This document shows, one piece after another, positions 34,795 to 46,842 of a stretch of 47,787 nucleotides of DNA. This DNA is from Lactifluus volemus (lineage: Eukaryota > Basidiomycota > Agaricomycetes > Russulales > Russulaceae), in the NCBI GenBank assembly GCA_022376515.1, contig WTXI01000275.1, positions 1-47,787 on the forward strand, given 5' to 3'. The position numbers and the translations under genes are program-made. How positions within the stretch are numbered: position 1 is the stretch's first letter; every line of letters begins with the position of its first letter. The notes under the pieces are model-generated. The model saw only the letters and a list, made by a program, of their open reading frames with translations. It ran no database searches and was not told the origin of the DNA.

Positions 34795-35983
34795 ATGGCT
34801 GGTTGCTTGAGATACAGATACAATATAATCTGCTACACATACTACTACTCGTCATGTCAAGCACAAGCTTTTTGAACCCTTGGAATGCGAGTCGCTGAGA
34901 GAAAACTGATGAGCCATAGGGCTGGGTAGCACCAGATAAAATCTGTTGACAGATGGTCATACACGAAATTTACCAGATGAGTCCTTAACAAGCGTAGCAG
35001 TTCAACGATGAGCACAAAATAATCGCAAGGTAGAGCTGGATGACAGGCTTGCCATGTTGGCTAGAAAAAACGTGCTCACTGTTTTGGGGTCCGGTTTCAA
35101 CTGTGGGTATATGGCGCACGCGCCGTCTAACGTGAAGCTCCAGGGTTGAATTAATACACTTCCCGAGACATCCTTGGCTCGTCCATCTTGTAGTGTACGG
35201 GCAGCCACGCGGCTGGCTTCAAAATCTCGCTCTGTACTAGTGTTGCCACAAGTCTGGTGCTGGTGCAACTCGCACACAGACAATATCTGTCATCAACTCA
35301 CCCTTCACTGGGAAAATGAGTTTTGCACTGGGTGCGACTAGCAAGTTGATTATAAATATTTTCCCAGTACAGTGTGAGTTGATAACAGATGCTGTACAGT
35401 GGTGCAGCACCAGCCTTGTGGCAACACCATCTCTGGTTATCTGTGGACAACATATTGTCCATTCGTAGTGTCTTATGTGCATCTCTGGTATCGTAGGCAT
35501 TGTAGTCAAGGTGAATGAAAAATGCATGTCATAGACGCACCATTGTCGACCGGAGACCGCGATGTTCTTTCGGAAGTGGGAACGTCGGGTCACAGGTCGT
35601 GAGCAGGACAAACCACGCTTGGCTTGGCACCGAACCTGTAGAGTACGCGGCGGCGGCCCTCGGTCGGGACAGTAACCCGAGGGTGTCGACAGGGTTCGGA
35701 AGACATCATGCAGAGCACAGAGAAAGGTCTATGGACAACGGCAGTATCTGCGCAGAACATGTTGTATCGGTAATCAAGAGAAAGAAGACTGAAACTGCGA
35801 TGTCCTACCGACCGACGCGATGCTTGTAGCCCGGACTGTATACTATATTGGAATGTAATATGGATGAGTGATGTCCCTGTTTCAGGATAGCTGTACAGAA
35901 AGAGTTGGGGTGATGGATGACGGGATATATATTAGGGTTACAATGAGTGGCGAGTGCAGCGGAAAATGGCCTTCCAATTAAAT
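34795..35983. other. Intergenic interval containing a foldback element
   Basis: Apart from the foldback at 35240-35427 I recognise nothing. Both flanking genes end toward this interval. Confidence 0.4.
35240..35427. repeat. Full-length foldback (MITE-like) element
   Basis: The ends are inverted copies: GTGTTGCCACAAGTCTGGTG on the left and, read from the other strand, GTGTTGCCACAAGGCTGGTG on the right. Inner segments also pair, including ATCTGTCATCAACTCAC with GTGAGTTGATAACAGAT, and ACTGGGAAAAT with ATTTTCCCAGT. The whole 188 bases can therefore fold into one long hairpin. There is no coding sequence and no clear target-site duplication. Confidence 0.75.
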
Positions 35984-36622
35984 CTAATCACAGCTCCCGT
36001 CCTTAGGCCCGTCCTTCCACCGCTCGTCAACACGCGCACAATCAAAGGTCGGTTTCCCAAGCATAGCATTTATATCATTATGCGTCGCACAGAGCCACGC
36101 CGCGAGCGCGACACGCGAACGCACGTCGGGCGGCCGACGTTGCATGCGTACACCGAGGTCGTTCGCACAGTGGGAACACGGGTAGAGCTTCGGTAGCGAG
36201 TGAAGGAGTTGTAACATGTGCGCACGCTGTGTTGGAGTTGGTCTTTCGGGGTAGTACGCCGCCGTCGTGTGTAAGAACGTCCAGGTCGCACGTCCGAGCG
36301 AGTCGACGTCCGGTGGGCAATGTGCAGGCCGCGCGTCTTCTTCACTTCCTCCTCCCGCTAATACCATCGCTGCAGAGGCGGTCGCAGAAGCAATGGCATT
36401 CGCGGCATCACCCGCCTTACTGCTCTTCTTCGTCGATGTCGTCGTCGTCGTTTTGGACATCGTCGTCGTTGACGTCGGAGGTTTCCAATTGCGGAAGGAA
36501 GTGCAGATCTTGCAAGGTTTTCCATCAGGTCCAAGGACCATACCTGGAGGCAAGGGGACACGAGCAGAAGGTTTTTGAGAAGAAGAGGCAGTGGTGCTGT
36601 CGTCATTTGGGTTGTTGCTCAT
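35984..36622 (-). CDS. ERV1: Erv1/ALR-type FAD-linked sulfhydryl oxidase
   Basis: A single-exon gene of 212 residues. Erv1 reoxidises Mia40 in the mitochondrial intermembrane space with FAD and passes electrons to cytochrome c. The N-terminus carries the shuttle cysteine pair CKIC (Cys37, Cys40), typical of Erv1 rather than of the ER protein Erv2. A Thr/Ser/Lys linker (50-75) leads to the Erv/ALR domain: LGRATWTFLHTTAAYYPERP, the active-site YPCSHCA (Cys149, Cys152), and CATHNDINAMLGKPTFDC with the FAD-binding HN(D)xN and the structural pair Cys178/Cys195. No signal peptide is visible. The missing introns are unusual for this window. Confidence 0.93.
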   Translation of the reverse strand: MSNNPNDDSTTASSSQKPSARVPLPPGMVLGPDGKPCKICTSFRNWKPPTSTTTMSKTTTTTSTKKSSKAGDAANAIASATASAAMVLAGGGSEEDARPAHCPPDVDSLGRATWTFLHTTAAYYPERPTPTQRAHMLQLLHSLPKLYPCSHCANDLGVRMQRRPPDVRSRVALAAWLCATHNDINAMLGKPTFDCARVDERWKDGPKDGSCD

Positions 36623-39042
36623 CGTTGTGCTGGGGCTGCTGCTAAGTTAGAACGGGCACGTGTACGTGGCTAGCTCGGAGTGTCCGATCCGGATCGCCGG
36701 GAGGCGGAGCGGCGGAGCCTCGCTTCGGAGCCTCAAACCCACGTGGCTTGACGCTCTGCTTCGTTCGTCGGCTGCTAAATTGCTCGTGGTTCTGCTCACA
36801 ATCATGATTGCGATTTTCTTATCTACATTGTAACTGTCTGTCCCCTATCAGCATGGGGTCGTCATACTCGCTCAGAACGGTATGCGAAAACGGACAACGG
36901 ATACATGGCAACTACGCTGACTCAGCTGTCTTCCTTCAGGTTTCTCTTAGTGCCTTGCCCGGCGTGTACCACTCATGCTCAGGCTCTTTCATGTAATTTG
37001 GATCAAAGGCCCCATAGCAGCGAACTCTCCTTTGTTCAAACGGAAATTTATTTATAACACTTCTATTCACAGGTCTCAATCAGTTGAGTTTGGGTGGTGT
37101 CCCAATCGGCCTTGTGACCAATTTGTCGTGCTCTGAGTCCCTCACAAATCAAACTATCAACAAGTGCAGCTCCTCAAGGATGTCATTTCACTCTCGTAAG
37201 AGCGCGACCATACTTCTGATCGCAGCTCCCAAGAAAATATGGACCTTCACTTACCTCCCAAACTATCAAATTATTCGGGGCTTCAAAATGCCAAGAGGGG
37301 AGTTTTTTCCGCTGCCATTTTGCCTCCTTACTGGCCGTGCCTTCACTAGCAAGTATCTCCGAGTCGTCAGGCATCGCCCGAGCTCTGTCAACGTAGATCG
37401 GCTCATCCTCCTCTCGTCACGTCCGCTTCTCTCAACCACCTTTGGCTCCGATGGCGGCAGTGCGATGGCGGCCAAGTTCATTCCTGACTCACCAGCATGC
37501 ATGAGGCCGAGGAACCAGGGCAGAAAGGGCAAAGTCCGCGGGCCTCCGGGCGCAAATTAGGAAAAAGCTGTTTTCTACGTACCATTAGTTACCCTATTTT
37601 TTTTTATTAAAATACGCCCGTTTAGTTGTCCGTGCAGCGCCATAAGAATTTCAATATCTCTCTCCCTCTTGTACTCATGCAGGGTTTCTTAAACTCGAAC
37701 CACAACCATGGAAGGTTTTAACACACCAGGCAAGGGTGAGTGGTACATGATCATTGCATCTCTCTTGGACACCACGGTCTCCTCCGCCCCAAATAGCAGC
37801 CAGCAACTACGACCCATGCATTATGGATACATGCCCATCCTTACGTGCCACATTTCCTACTGCCTGATGAGTAGCAATTTTACCCAGGTCACGACCCACA
37901 ATGCCCCTCCAGATCTTCCGACCAGTCAACAATGATATCTACGCATGCCAGTGCTCATCTCACACACCTTGCAGTATGAGCCTGGAGTGTCTAACTACCA
38001 TCAGAATCTTGAATATAACAAGCCTACTGAACAAGCTTCAACCACCACAAGTACCTCGGACCCTTGGGAATAGGAACCCAACACGCAAGGTATGTGACCA
38101 CTAATTGAAAGCTATGGCCAGTCACAACTTCTTTCCGGTGTTAGTAGGCCTAACCCTGCCAGATGCCAATGCATAGAGAGACTGGGGCCTCCAGAAGAGC
38201 TGTACTTGGTTCCGTGCAGCAATGAAGGGCGTCCCTGACGCTGAATGTCCTTGTTAAGGACAATGCCCTGAGTCCCATGCATCCCATCCGAGTCCCCACC
38301 TGTGTACAATGCATTTTCCCTCCACCCCGGCCACAAATCTAGTCTTACCCAAGTCAGTAGCTACTAGTAACATGCCGAGTACTTGGCCCCCGAGAAAATA
38401 TACTTTTCCGTGAAAAATAAATTGTGTCGTAATCATGCAAACCATGTGAGTGTAGGCGTCCCCCATGAATCATGTACAGTCCAATATCCCCCTTCTCTCC
38501 ATATCATGATGCCATTCCCACTGGCACCGCCAGCGCAGGACCCCAATTTTCCCTTACAGCTGAGCTGGTATGCCAACCAGGGGCGTCCACGGCTGTACGG
38601 ATATCGAAGAACACCTATTGAGTGCAGTATGGCAGACGACGTACTCCGGACGAAGCCCGTCTAAGATTAGAAACTGAAATACGGCAGACAATTTTTGAGG
38701 ACAAAGAATTTCGCGGTAGAAAGGAAATGGTGCCTACATCATCACCTGCCATTCCACCGATAGTAGACGCTCATAACTGCTGGAGCTTCGTCCTTGGCCC
38801 TTGGGAGATCGGACAAATGAGAATTGAGGGTATGTCTGCGTACTGAACTGTGATTGGATCGGCTGTTGAAACTGATACGGGACTGCGAAGGTACCCAGCG
38901 CCGAGTGTCTGGCTCCACTCTTTTTCGAGGTGAGAATGGCATTAATACAAGCCAAGGTTGAACTTGTGAAAGACGATAGGGTAGATAAGGACCCTTACGG
39001 TCACATCCCTACCCACGGGCTCCTTTTCAACCTATCCCCATC
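36623..39042. other. Gene-poor interval, about 2.4 kb
   Basis: No gene is recognisable. The longest open frame (37084-37560, plus strand) has no domain-like sequence. The start of the interval should hold the ERV1 promoter and the end that of the ZIP gene. A poly-T run lies near 37595. Confidence 0.4.
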
Positions 39043-40420
39043 ATGTCTTCCACTGTCAACTGCGGTTCAGGGGGTGGATCCACAACTCACACAGGCCTTC
39101 GTATTGCCTCTCTTTTCATCATTTGGTTTGGTAGCACCTTGGGTGCTTCCTTCCCTATAATCGCCCGCCGCTCCCGCTTTATCCGTGTCCCTCAGGGCCT
39201 ATTCGAGTTTGTTTTTTCTTTCTCTTCCAACCTTTCTTCTCATCCCTTGCCCATCGATACAGATTCGCAAAATATTTTGGCTCAGGAGTCATCATCGCTA
39301 CTGGATTTATTCATCTCCTTAGCCCTGGTATCAGCGAACTCACCTCCCCATGCCTGGGGGCTGCATGGCAAAATTACGTGCGTTTACCCGTCCTCAATTC
39401 GATGATCCATTCCGTCACCCGCTGATCATGATGGACGGCCGCGGCTATAGCCTTATGCAGAGGCTCTTGCTCTTCTCTCATCTTTCGGCATATTTAGCAT
39501 CGAGCTACTTGCCTTCCGCATTGGGACCGCCAGGCTGAAGAAGCTTGGGATCCGCCATGGTGCGTCTCTCATTATCACCAACCCCGGGCCTTCCCTGAGG
39601 TGTATATGCTAATACCTTGCCCTTTTCTCCCTCCCATACAGATGGACACGGACACGGACACGGAATGGACGCGTTGACTCGAGCAGAGGATTCTGCGGCA
39701 GCTGCCCCGGATATGGAAGCCGCCAATGTCGAAAAAAAACAAAAGGATTTCAAAGCTGGAAATGGTGAAAGTAGTGATGAAGACGACTTGTTCGTTACAG
39801 ACGAGAACGCCCTGGCCCAAATCATCGGGGTTGCCATCCTCGAATTTGGTGTGGTCTTGCATAGGCACGTATGAATGTGTTGGATGCCCCTCATTTACTC
39901 CCTCTCGGCTGACCACGCCCTCGCCCTGCGTAGCGTCCTGATTGGCCTCACCTTGGCAGTCGACGAGAGGTTTATAACGCTATTCATTGTCATCGTCTTC
40001 CATCGTATGTAACGTCTATTTCTGAAATACCCTACCAGACCGTTGATCGATGCAACAGAGATGTTTGAGGGACTCGGTGTCGGCTCCCGGCTCGCATTCC
40101 TCCGTCTCCCTCATAAATGGCGATATATGCCCGCCCTTGGTGCGATCCTTTACGGAATAACGACGCCGATAGGCATCGCAGTAGGCCTCGGTGTGCGCAC
40201 GACGTACAATCCCGGTTCCACCAAGGCCAGTTTGGTCTCGGGAATACTCGACTCTCTCAGCGCAGGCATTCTGATTTATACCGGATTCGTCGAGCTGCTC
40301 GCACACGAATTCTTGTTCAACCCTGAGATGCGTGATGCGAGCAACCTCAAGGTCTTGTATGCGCTCGGCTGCATGATGTTCGGGTGTGGTATCATGGCGC
40401 TGCTTGGCAAGTGGGCCTGA
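39043..40420 (+). CDS. ZIP-family zinc/iron transporter (Zrt1/Zrt2 type)
   Basis: ZIP proteins import Zn2+ or Fe2+ across the plasma or a vesicle membrane. The N-terminus has the first membrane helix (IASLFIIWFGSTLGASFPI), then after an intron the second (FAKYFGSGVIIATGFIHLLS). The third, around 39470-39530, reads AEALALLSSFGIFSIELLAF in the right frame. A histidine-rich loop, DGHGHGHGMD (about 39640), sits between helices 3 and 4 as expected. The metal-site helices are LEFGVVLHSVLIGLTLA and, across an intron, VIVFHQMFEGLGVGSR. The C-terminus ends LLGKWA. Five to six short introns, all with workable phases, interrupt it. The family is secure; the metal is not. Zinc-responsive control is common in this family, but I see no site I can support. 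Confidence 0.9.
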
Positions 40421-42108
40421 AGTACTAGATGCTGCACGATTGCAAAACCTCCGATATGATATATAAATGGATGCGGCCAGCGATGCAACGATAGCAACAC
40501 AACCTGGCAGGATTTTTCACGGATTTATATCAATCGGGTACGATAACTTATGATTATACGCTCTGTACGACTTGGCTATTCTGTTCAGTCTATCACAAAC
40601 GCGCTTTTTGTTTTCCAATGATATAAACAACCAGTTTCGATCATTGTCCAACGAAGGGTGCTATCCAGCATCGAAAATCGATAAGAGAACCAGGTATAGT
40701 AAGTTAGATTGAGCATAGGATAAAGTGCCTGAGCTTATGGTCTCATGACGGCCCCTCACTCAAACCTTACTTCCCAGAACTACTCGGACGGGCCCTTTCT
40801 CCATGGTTTGGAGCACCCGTGAAGGAAGTATGAGCTAGGAGGGTAAACAATGGCGTGCGTGCCACGGACATCAGCATCATTTCAAAAAAAAAAAAAAAAA
40901 ACCCCCGATAAATGAGGGGAACCCAACCGCCATTTTAGGCCGACCTCAGGGGTGATCATAAAGTCTTCTTCATCTCATCCACAATTTTCTTTTTTTTTGG
41001 GAGCGCTTCTCACTCATCCGCGCTCCCTGTCTGTGCCTCGTTTCTGACAATAAATGGTAATATATCGAAGGGGGACCGGGATTCTAAAAGTGAGCGCACT
41101 TCCCCCCGGTCGTACGATGGTGAAACTTTTTTTTTAATTTTTTTTGCATAAAACTTTGGGAAACCAGGCCGCACCATCTCCCCTTTTTTTTTCGAGTTGA
41201 ATTCCTCTTACACTTCCCCCTTTTTTTTTGGTCTTTGATTTCGTCGCGATGGATCGTAGAATTCACGCGGAGGGGGATATGAAAGGTGGTGGAGTAAGTT
41301 AACTCTCACACTTCTTCACTGCCCTCATGAACTCACGTTTATGCCTCCACAAGTCTTGCTCGATAAAACGCGGTGAATAAAGTAGGGAGGACCAGAAGTG
41401 GAAGTTAAAAAGTGACGCGTCATAAGCGCCAGTCATTTCACGAGTCGCAGCCCCTCCAGATCATGCCTGGAACTGAAGAAATCTAGCCATTGTGTGATGC
41501 ATACTTTGAGGCTAGAACAGTGGCAAGTCCGAGTTATCTGGGGGATGATAGTTTGTAAATGGTCTTGATGATAAAATCTGTTTACACTCTATCACCCCCC
41601 AGATTCTTTGTCTTGATATCGAGCCAGGCTCATTTTGTCTATGCCGAAGAAAATATTTGCGATATCTTTTCGGGCTTTTTCTGGGTTCATGTGCTTCATT
41701 TGATGCGCTCGGGTCGAGTTGACATCAGGCTTGAGATGAGACCGGCAAGAGCGCTTGGGGTTGCCGAAGCGTCGCTTAGCGGTACGTGGACCACACATAT
41801 CAACTGCACGCGAAGCACGCGCTGCTGACTGTGAGGGTACCCTGACCCCTATATGTGCAAGCTTCTGCGATGCCCGCTGCTCAAAGTTGGTCCAAGCAGA
41901 GACAGTTCTCAGGTCTCGCTTCATTGATTTTGTACGTAGCGCGGTACCTGACCTTAAGGAGAAATCTCGATCTTACTTACGTCAGCTGATCCGTGTAACC
42001 CAGGCAAAGGCTAGTCTTCACTGGAGGTTGTCATACATCACCGGTGCACGTAACGTAGCATGCCTCCGGGCCCAAACTATTTTTCTTGGAATCAAAATAA
42101 ATATATAT
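40421..42108. other. Intergenic interval with homopolymer tracts and a hairpin
   Basis: About 1.7 kb between convergent genes. It has an A17 tract near 40885, several poly-T runs at 40990-41230 and a strong hairpin at 41536-41604. No gene is recognised. Confidence 0.4.
41536..41604. repeat. Imperfect inverted repeat (hairpin)
   Basis: Arms of 24 bases, starting ATCTGGGGGATGATAG on the left and (reverse strand) ATCTGGGGGGTGATAG on the right, differ at about 3 positions and enclose a 21-base loop. It could be a small foldback element; there is no U-tract that would suggest a terminator. Confidence 0.55.
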
Positions 42109-45100
42109 TCAATTGGCCGTCGTCGTTTCTTCTGCGAGGACGCCACGATGCGGAAAGTGTGCTGTCGATAAGGCTACAATATCTGTTTTGGTGATCATGC
42201 CCGTCAATACTCCCGCCTGCGAAAACATGATGTGTCGTAGATTCTACAACAGCAGCACACATCAACAAGTCGTCGAAATCGATGGAGCGATTAAGGCTCA
42301 CTAGTCTGTGGAACATGTTCACGACAAGCTCCAGTGGAACCTCTTTCCGCAGCTGCATTGCATCTTCTAAGAGGGGCGACATGTCTGCACAGTCACCATC
42401 CTGTGGACCACTAAAACGACCTTTCCGGGCTGCCCCACCACTCTCTGCGAAAAGAGGCTCTGAAAGGGGGTAGTCGGCCCATCGACAACTGAAAGATAAG
42501 CGCGAAATTACGAACCAATGAAGCTCTCGAGCTTCTCGCGCGCCACGTAACCCAACAGTATTCCATCCCGTACGACTGGAAAGCCGTGGTACTGCCACGT
42601 ATCCAGCGACCTCTCTATGGGAATCACGTCAACCCAGTGGTTCTGAGCCTGTCAACAAAGACATGACACCAACTAAGCTCTCCAAGCGAAGAATCCTCGT
42701 GCAAGACGATCAGATCCTGAACAGGCGTCATCGCGTCCGCCGCTATCTCGCCATTATCACGAAATTCGAAGGGTGTGAGCCATGGATATCGGCGCAGCGC
42801 GATCCACGACGCATAGATCCCGTCCGGGACAAACGCATCAGCAACCCACTTCGAGATCATGACTGAGATCATGATCGGAAGGACGTGGGATAATGCTCCC
42901 GTTAACTGCGGATACGATCAGCCTGTTTTACTATCAAAGCGCACATCCATGGTTCACCTCGAACACGATCACGACAAGTGAAACTGGCCAGTCATGAGTA
43001 AGCTTCTCGTTCAAACTGGGAACTTTACTAACCAGTCATCCTAGTTACGCCGGCCAGCATAGATGACGCGCCAATAACAGCATAAAAGCCAGGATAAATG
43101 CAGCGGACTGTCGGGTCGGGTGAGCAGGCGGAGAAGAACCACGCTTTAGGGTATGCGTGATATAAGCCCTGGCTGAAACACTGTTGAGCCCACTACGTCA
43201 AGGAGTAGCATGTAGCCGTACATCAAGAGACCGACCGCACGTCCAAGCGCTGCCCCTATCGCAATTGTTGGCAGGAATATTCCAGCTGGGACCTAAGGGC
43301 GGTCATTATTGTCTCGTTGGAATCACGGAATAAGTCTTACCATCATGCCGAATGTCCACGCAGTGAAGCCAACCTTCACTACTCCAGTCAATACAAGTAA
43401 AAAAACATTCTCCCACATCGCCGAGGGGCTGTCAAGCCGTTACTCTATCGGCCATCGACATTAAAATGAAAAATAGACTAACTTGCACAATCCATGAAAA
43501 TCGATGCGTTGGGGGTCACATTCTTGAAAGAGGTTGGCTACAAGCTCGGAAGAAGGGACCCTATCACGTCCATATAGTCTAGACCGTCCATGTGCAAAGC
43601 GATATCCTTACCTGAGAAAAACAACCTAAGGGATACATGCTTTCCAGCCCACATAAAACGATAAGAAACGAAGTCCTCACCAAATAGCTCACGGCGGCGG
43701 TCACTGCTGCTGCGCCTATCACTTCAGTGATTGGCCACTCATGTAATATGCTATTTCTCCTGTATACGGCGGCCGTAATATTTAACTTGATCAGCAAAGA
43801 GCCCAGAACCCCCTGTATATTTCGTAATTAGAACCCAGTTTGATTAGAGAAAATCGCAGGAGTGGCGTACCCCAATCACCGCAAGACATGTCCATGGAAT
43901 CTGGGTGATATTAGTTAAAGGCTATCGGACGTCAGAAGTCTGTACAAACGAGTTCAAAGGCTAGCCAAGTGTCACTTCCACTGGTCACCTAGGCATATAC
44001 GTTGTTATATGGTCTTGTATGATAGACGATAGGCAAAACAAACTTGAAACAAAACGAGTTTTGAGGTCCGGAACGGGTCCACATACTGTAGCGCGACTGC
44101 TGCAATGACCGAAGTCACGAACCCGCGCCACATCACATCAAAATCGCCGCCAAAGGCGTCAAGTTCTGCGATGGTGTTGAGTCTTGCGAATACGTTGAAG
44201 TGAAAAGCTGCAGCATACCCTCGAGGCCGAAGAGGACTCCACCAAGTGGGCTTCCAAAGGCCACGGAGACCCCTGCGGCGGCTGCGGCCGCCAGAATCTT
44301 CCGTTTTTGCGCTAGATCTTATGTTGAGCGAGGTAGTGCAGGGACGAGGACGCGTACCTTCGTTTCGATGAAACTGTGAGAAAAGCCTCATGAAGAGGAA
44401 CGACATGCAGCATGATACATGTACCAAAGGCCCCTGATACAATAAGATGCAGAAGCGAATCAGGCAATGTGAATTTTACCTCCTTTCCAAGGGAGAGTCC
44501 CGAAGAGACAGAGAGAGCGAGGCCGAGCGCCTTTATAAGAAGGGTCCAAGAGCTCAGGAATGAGTCAAAGACATAGCCGCCAAGAATCTTCAACACACGA
44601 TGGTTATCAAGAAGCGAATACCCAGTCTCGTTATTCTACTCACGGCCTTGATTTCTGGAACTGGGAACTGGTTTGACACCAATATGAATGAAATACTCAG
44701 CAAGGAACACTCACTCCCTGTATGGAAAGCACTAACTTCCGTAGTCAAGCAGAATTCTAAATGCATTCGCCAGTATGGGGACTCACTATGGGGCATATGA
44801 AACTACCAGCACTGCGGCACTTGCTGCAAACGCTGTCTGAGGACAGATGGAAGTGAAAACACAACTGAAAGAGCAGCAAAGTGCGTACAGATAGCAAAAT
44901 GTACGCAAATGAATGAAGGAGTGATTGTCCCAGTATAGAGCTGATGCCAAAGTACTCTCCCCAGGGCAGCCAGTCACGACAGACATGACCCGCTAGGGAC
45001 ATCCTTAGCGGTAGAGATGGAAATCACGAATAAGCTCACGTACGTTCCACTCCTGCACAGCACTGGACCTGGTTCCATAAAATTCCCCGCGTACATCTAC

Positions 45101-45608
45101 CCTCTCGAAGACCCGATAACCTTTGACGACGCATACACGTCATTGGTCAGTCAACGAGGACGACGAAAAGGAACTCACCACATGACCAGTATGTCCAGCC
45201 ATCCACCTGCGAGGCCAACGCAGATGCCGGTGAGAATGATAACGAACCATAATTTAGTGACATCCTTGAAGGGCGAAATCAACCCTCTAAATCCGGGTTG
45301 CGAGACCAACACCTTCCACCTCTCGCGTTCTGATGCATCTTCATGCCACCAGTCGATAGTATCGCCGTCACGATAACGCGGACGGAGCCGGTGCCTGTGG
45401 GCACTCCTTGACCAATCCTCTAAGTTCGGAGAAATGTCATATTCTTCGGCAGAGTACGAGGATCGTTTGAAGTGGGATGATGAACGAGGTTCAGTGGAAG
45501 GCCATGACGGACCACTAGAAATGATTATCAGTGAGAAAAGAGAAGTTCAGAATCGCATGCTCACGATGCAAGACCCACATCCTCTGTCCATTGACCATCA
45601 GGTTGCAT
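42109..45608 (-). CDS. CLC-family chloride channel/transporter with CBS domains
   Basis: The gene has many very short introns. The N-terminus ([12 protein letters not shown], from 45608) leads to the cytosolic [15 protein letters not shown] and the first membrane helix ([18 protein letters not shown]). A tiny exon near 44730 and a second near 44650 combine to YAFHTGIPEIKA, the GxxPE selectivity motif. The gating-glutamate motif GKEGPLVHV is built across an intron near 44420. [39 protein letters not shown] and [20 protein letters not shown] follow. Two CBS domains close the protein, the second ending [19 protein letters not shown]. The gating Glu argues for Cl-/H+ exchange, probably in an internal membrane as with yeast Gef1. 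Its start faces MED4 across 178 bases. Confidence 0.88.
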
Positions 45609-45786
45609 ACTTGCAATAAACGTGCGCTGATGGTCAGTGAATGAATCGCAACGATCTGGGTAGCCCCGGTCCGCCAACAATTTGTCATGTCACGTCACGA
45701 TCGTCACGGTAACCACGTTACCGATTAATTAGCTAATCAACGCTTTCCAGAAAAAGTCACACGACTGATGTATCCGCAAAGCGGTC
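45609..45786. promoter_or_regulatory. Divergent promoter of the CLC gene and MED4
   Basis: Only 178 bases separate two start codons on opposite strands, so both genes must be driven from here. An ATTAATTAGCTAAT block lies near 45724-45737. I see no TATA box placed convincingly for either gene. Confidence 0.4.
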
Positions 45787-46645
45787 ATGGCTAATCCACC
45801 TGCGATTTCATCACACTCGACGCAGCGGGATAAACTTGGCGGTCCACAACTGACTAGTTCGACGACGAACCTCCTTCTTGGTCCTCTCAACCATTTGAAC
45901 AGCGTCGCGCAGCAGCTCCTTCAGTCCCTTTCTCCCCCACACACAAAGCCACCACCGCCACCCCCAATTACTGCACTTGCAGAGGCAGATGCTGCCATCG
46001 CAGCAGCTGTACACCTAGTTCATATTCACCAAAAAAAGCAAGCAACGAATTGATGCGTTAAAAGCGGATGTCCTTGCTTTGGAAGACTCGTGGCGTACTA
46101 TTTTAGCGCAACTCGAGGAGGGCAGACGTAATTTGGAAGCGGTAATCACCGAAGGCGACGCACGACTCAATTCTATAGAGCAAGCGAATGATGGTACGTC
46201 AACGCTCCCCCCTTTTAGTCTCAATGGTCCACTAAAGCAAGTTTTTTTTGCAGCCGCGATTCCATATCCTGAACTTCTCGCTTACGCGCAGAGTCTGAGC
46301 GCGTTTACTTCCGCCCCACCTAATTTACCCAACCTCTCGCTGCCTGGTCAACCCGCTCCACTCCTTTTTTTCCCGCCCTTTCCTAACGAGGAGAAGATGC
46401 GTCGTGGACATCTCAACGCTGAGGAGCCCCCTCGGGCCGTTGGGTGAAACTCACTCTTTTGTCGGCGTGAGTGTCTCAATTAGGCGTATACTTTATCCTT
46501 ATGCATTTTAACTCTATTAGCTCCCTCGCCCTCACCAGAACTTAATCGGGGCCAAGTCGCCAACCCGTATCGCCCCATGGATAACCGGCCACCACAGAAG
46601 ATGGTTGACCTGGAGCTTGATCTTAACCCTGATCTTGATCTTTGA
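45787..46645 (+). CDS. MED4: Mediator complex subunit 4
   Basis: MED4 belongs to the Mediator middle module, which links activators to RNA polymerase II. The start is MANPPAISSHSTQRD. A helical segment follows (LAEADAAIAAAVHLVHIHQ), then a coiled-coil region (IDALKADVLALEDSW, LEEGRRNLEAVI). After an intron comes the family signature IPYPELLAYAQSLSAF with FFPPFPNEEKMRRG. The C-terminus, after a last intron, ends LELDLNPDLDL at 46645. Two frame breaks sit on homopolymers: A7 at 46031-46037 (one A too many; correcting gives SKQRIDALKAD) and C5 at 46427-46431 (one C too many; correcting gives PLGPLGETHSF). I treat them as probable assembly errors in a gene expected to be functional. Confidence 0.82.
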
Positions 46646-46777
46646 TTACATTTCTATTGCGCACTCCGCGTATTTTGCTGCCGTAACTTCATGCCCTCGG
46701 CACACACCCCGAACCTTCGTATTTGGGAAGGTGCATGGATGCTCGGGTGGTGGCCGCCCTGTCATTGTTCGCCTAGG

Positions 46778-46786
46778 TATATATAA
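46778..46786 (+). promoter_or_regulatory. TATA box of the terminal F-box gene
   Basis: TATATATAA about 60 bases before the ATG at 46843. Confidence 0.4.
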
Positions 46787-46842
46787 TTGCCGAGTACAGT
46801 TGAGGGAGACAAATCCCTACTCAGACCCCCCTGTCAGCCCCC

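Noticed and set aside
37084..37560. 158-residue open frame on the plus strand
   Set aside because: No recognisable domain, no ATG-supported exon structure and composition no different from flanking DNA.
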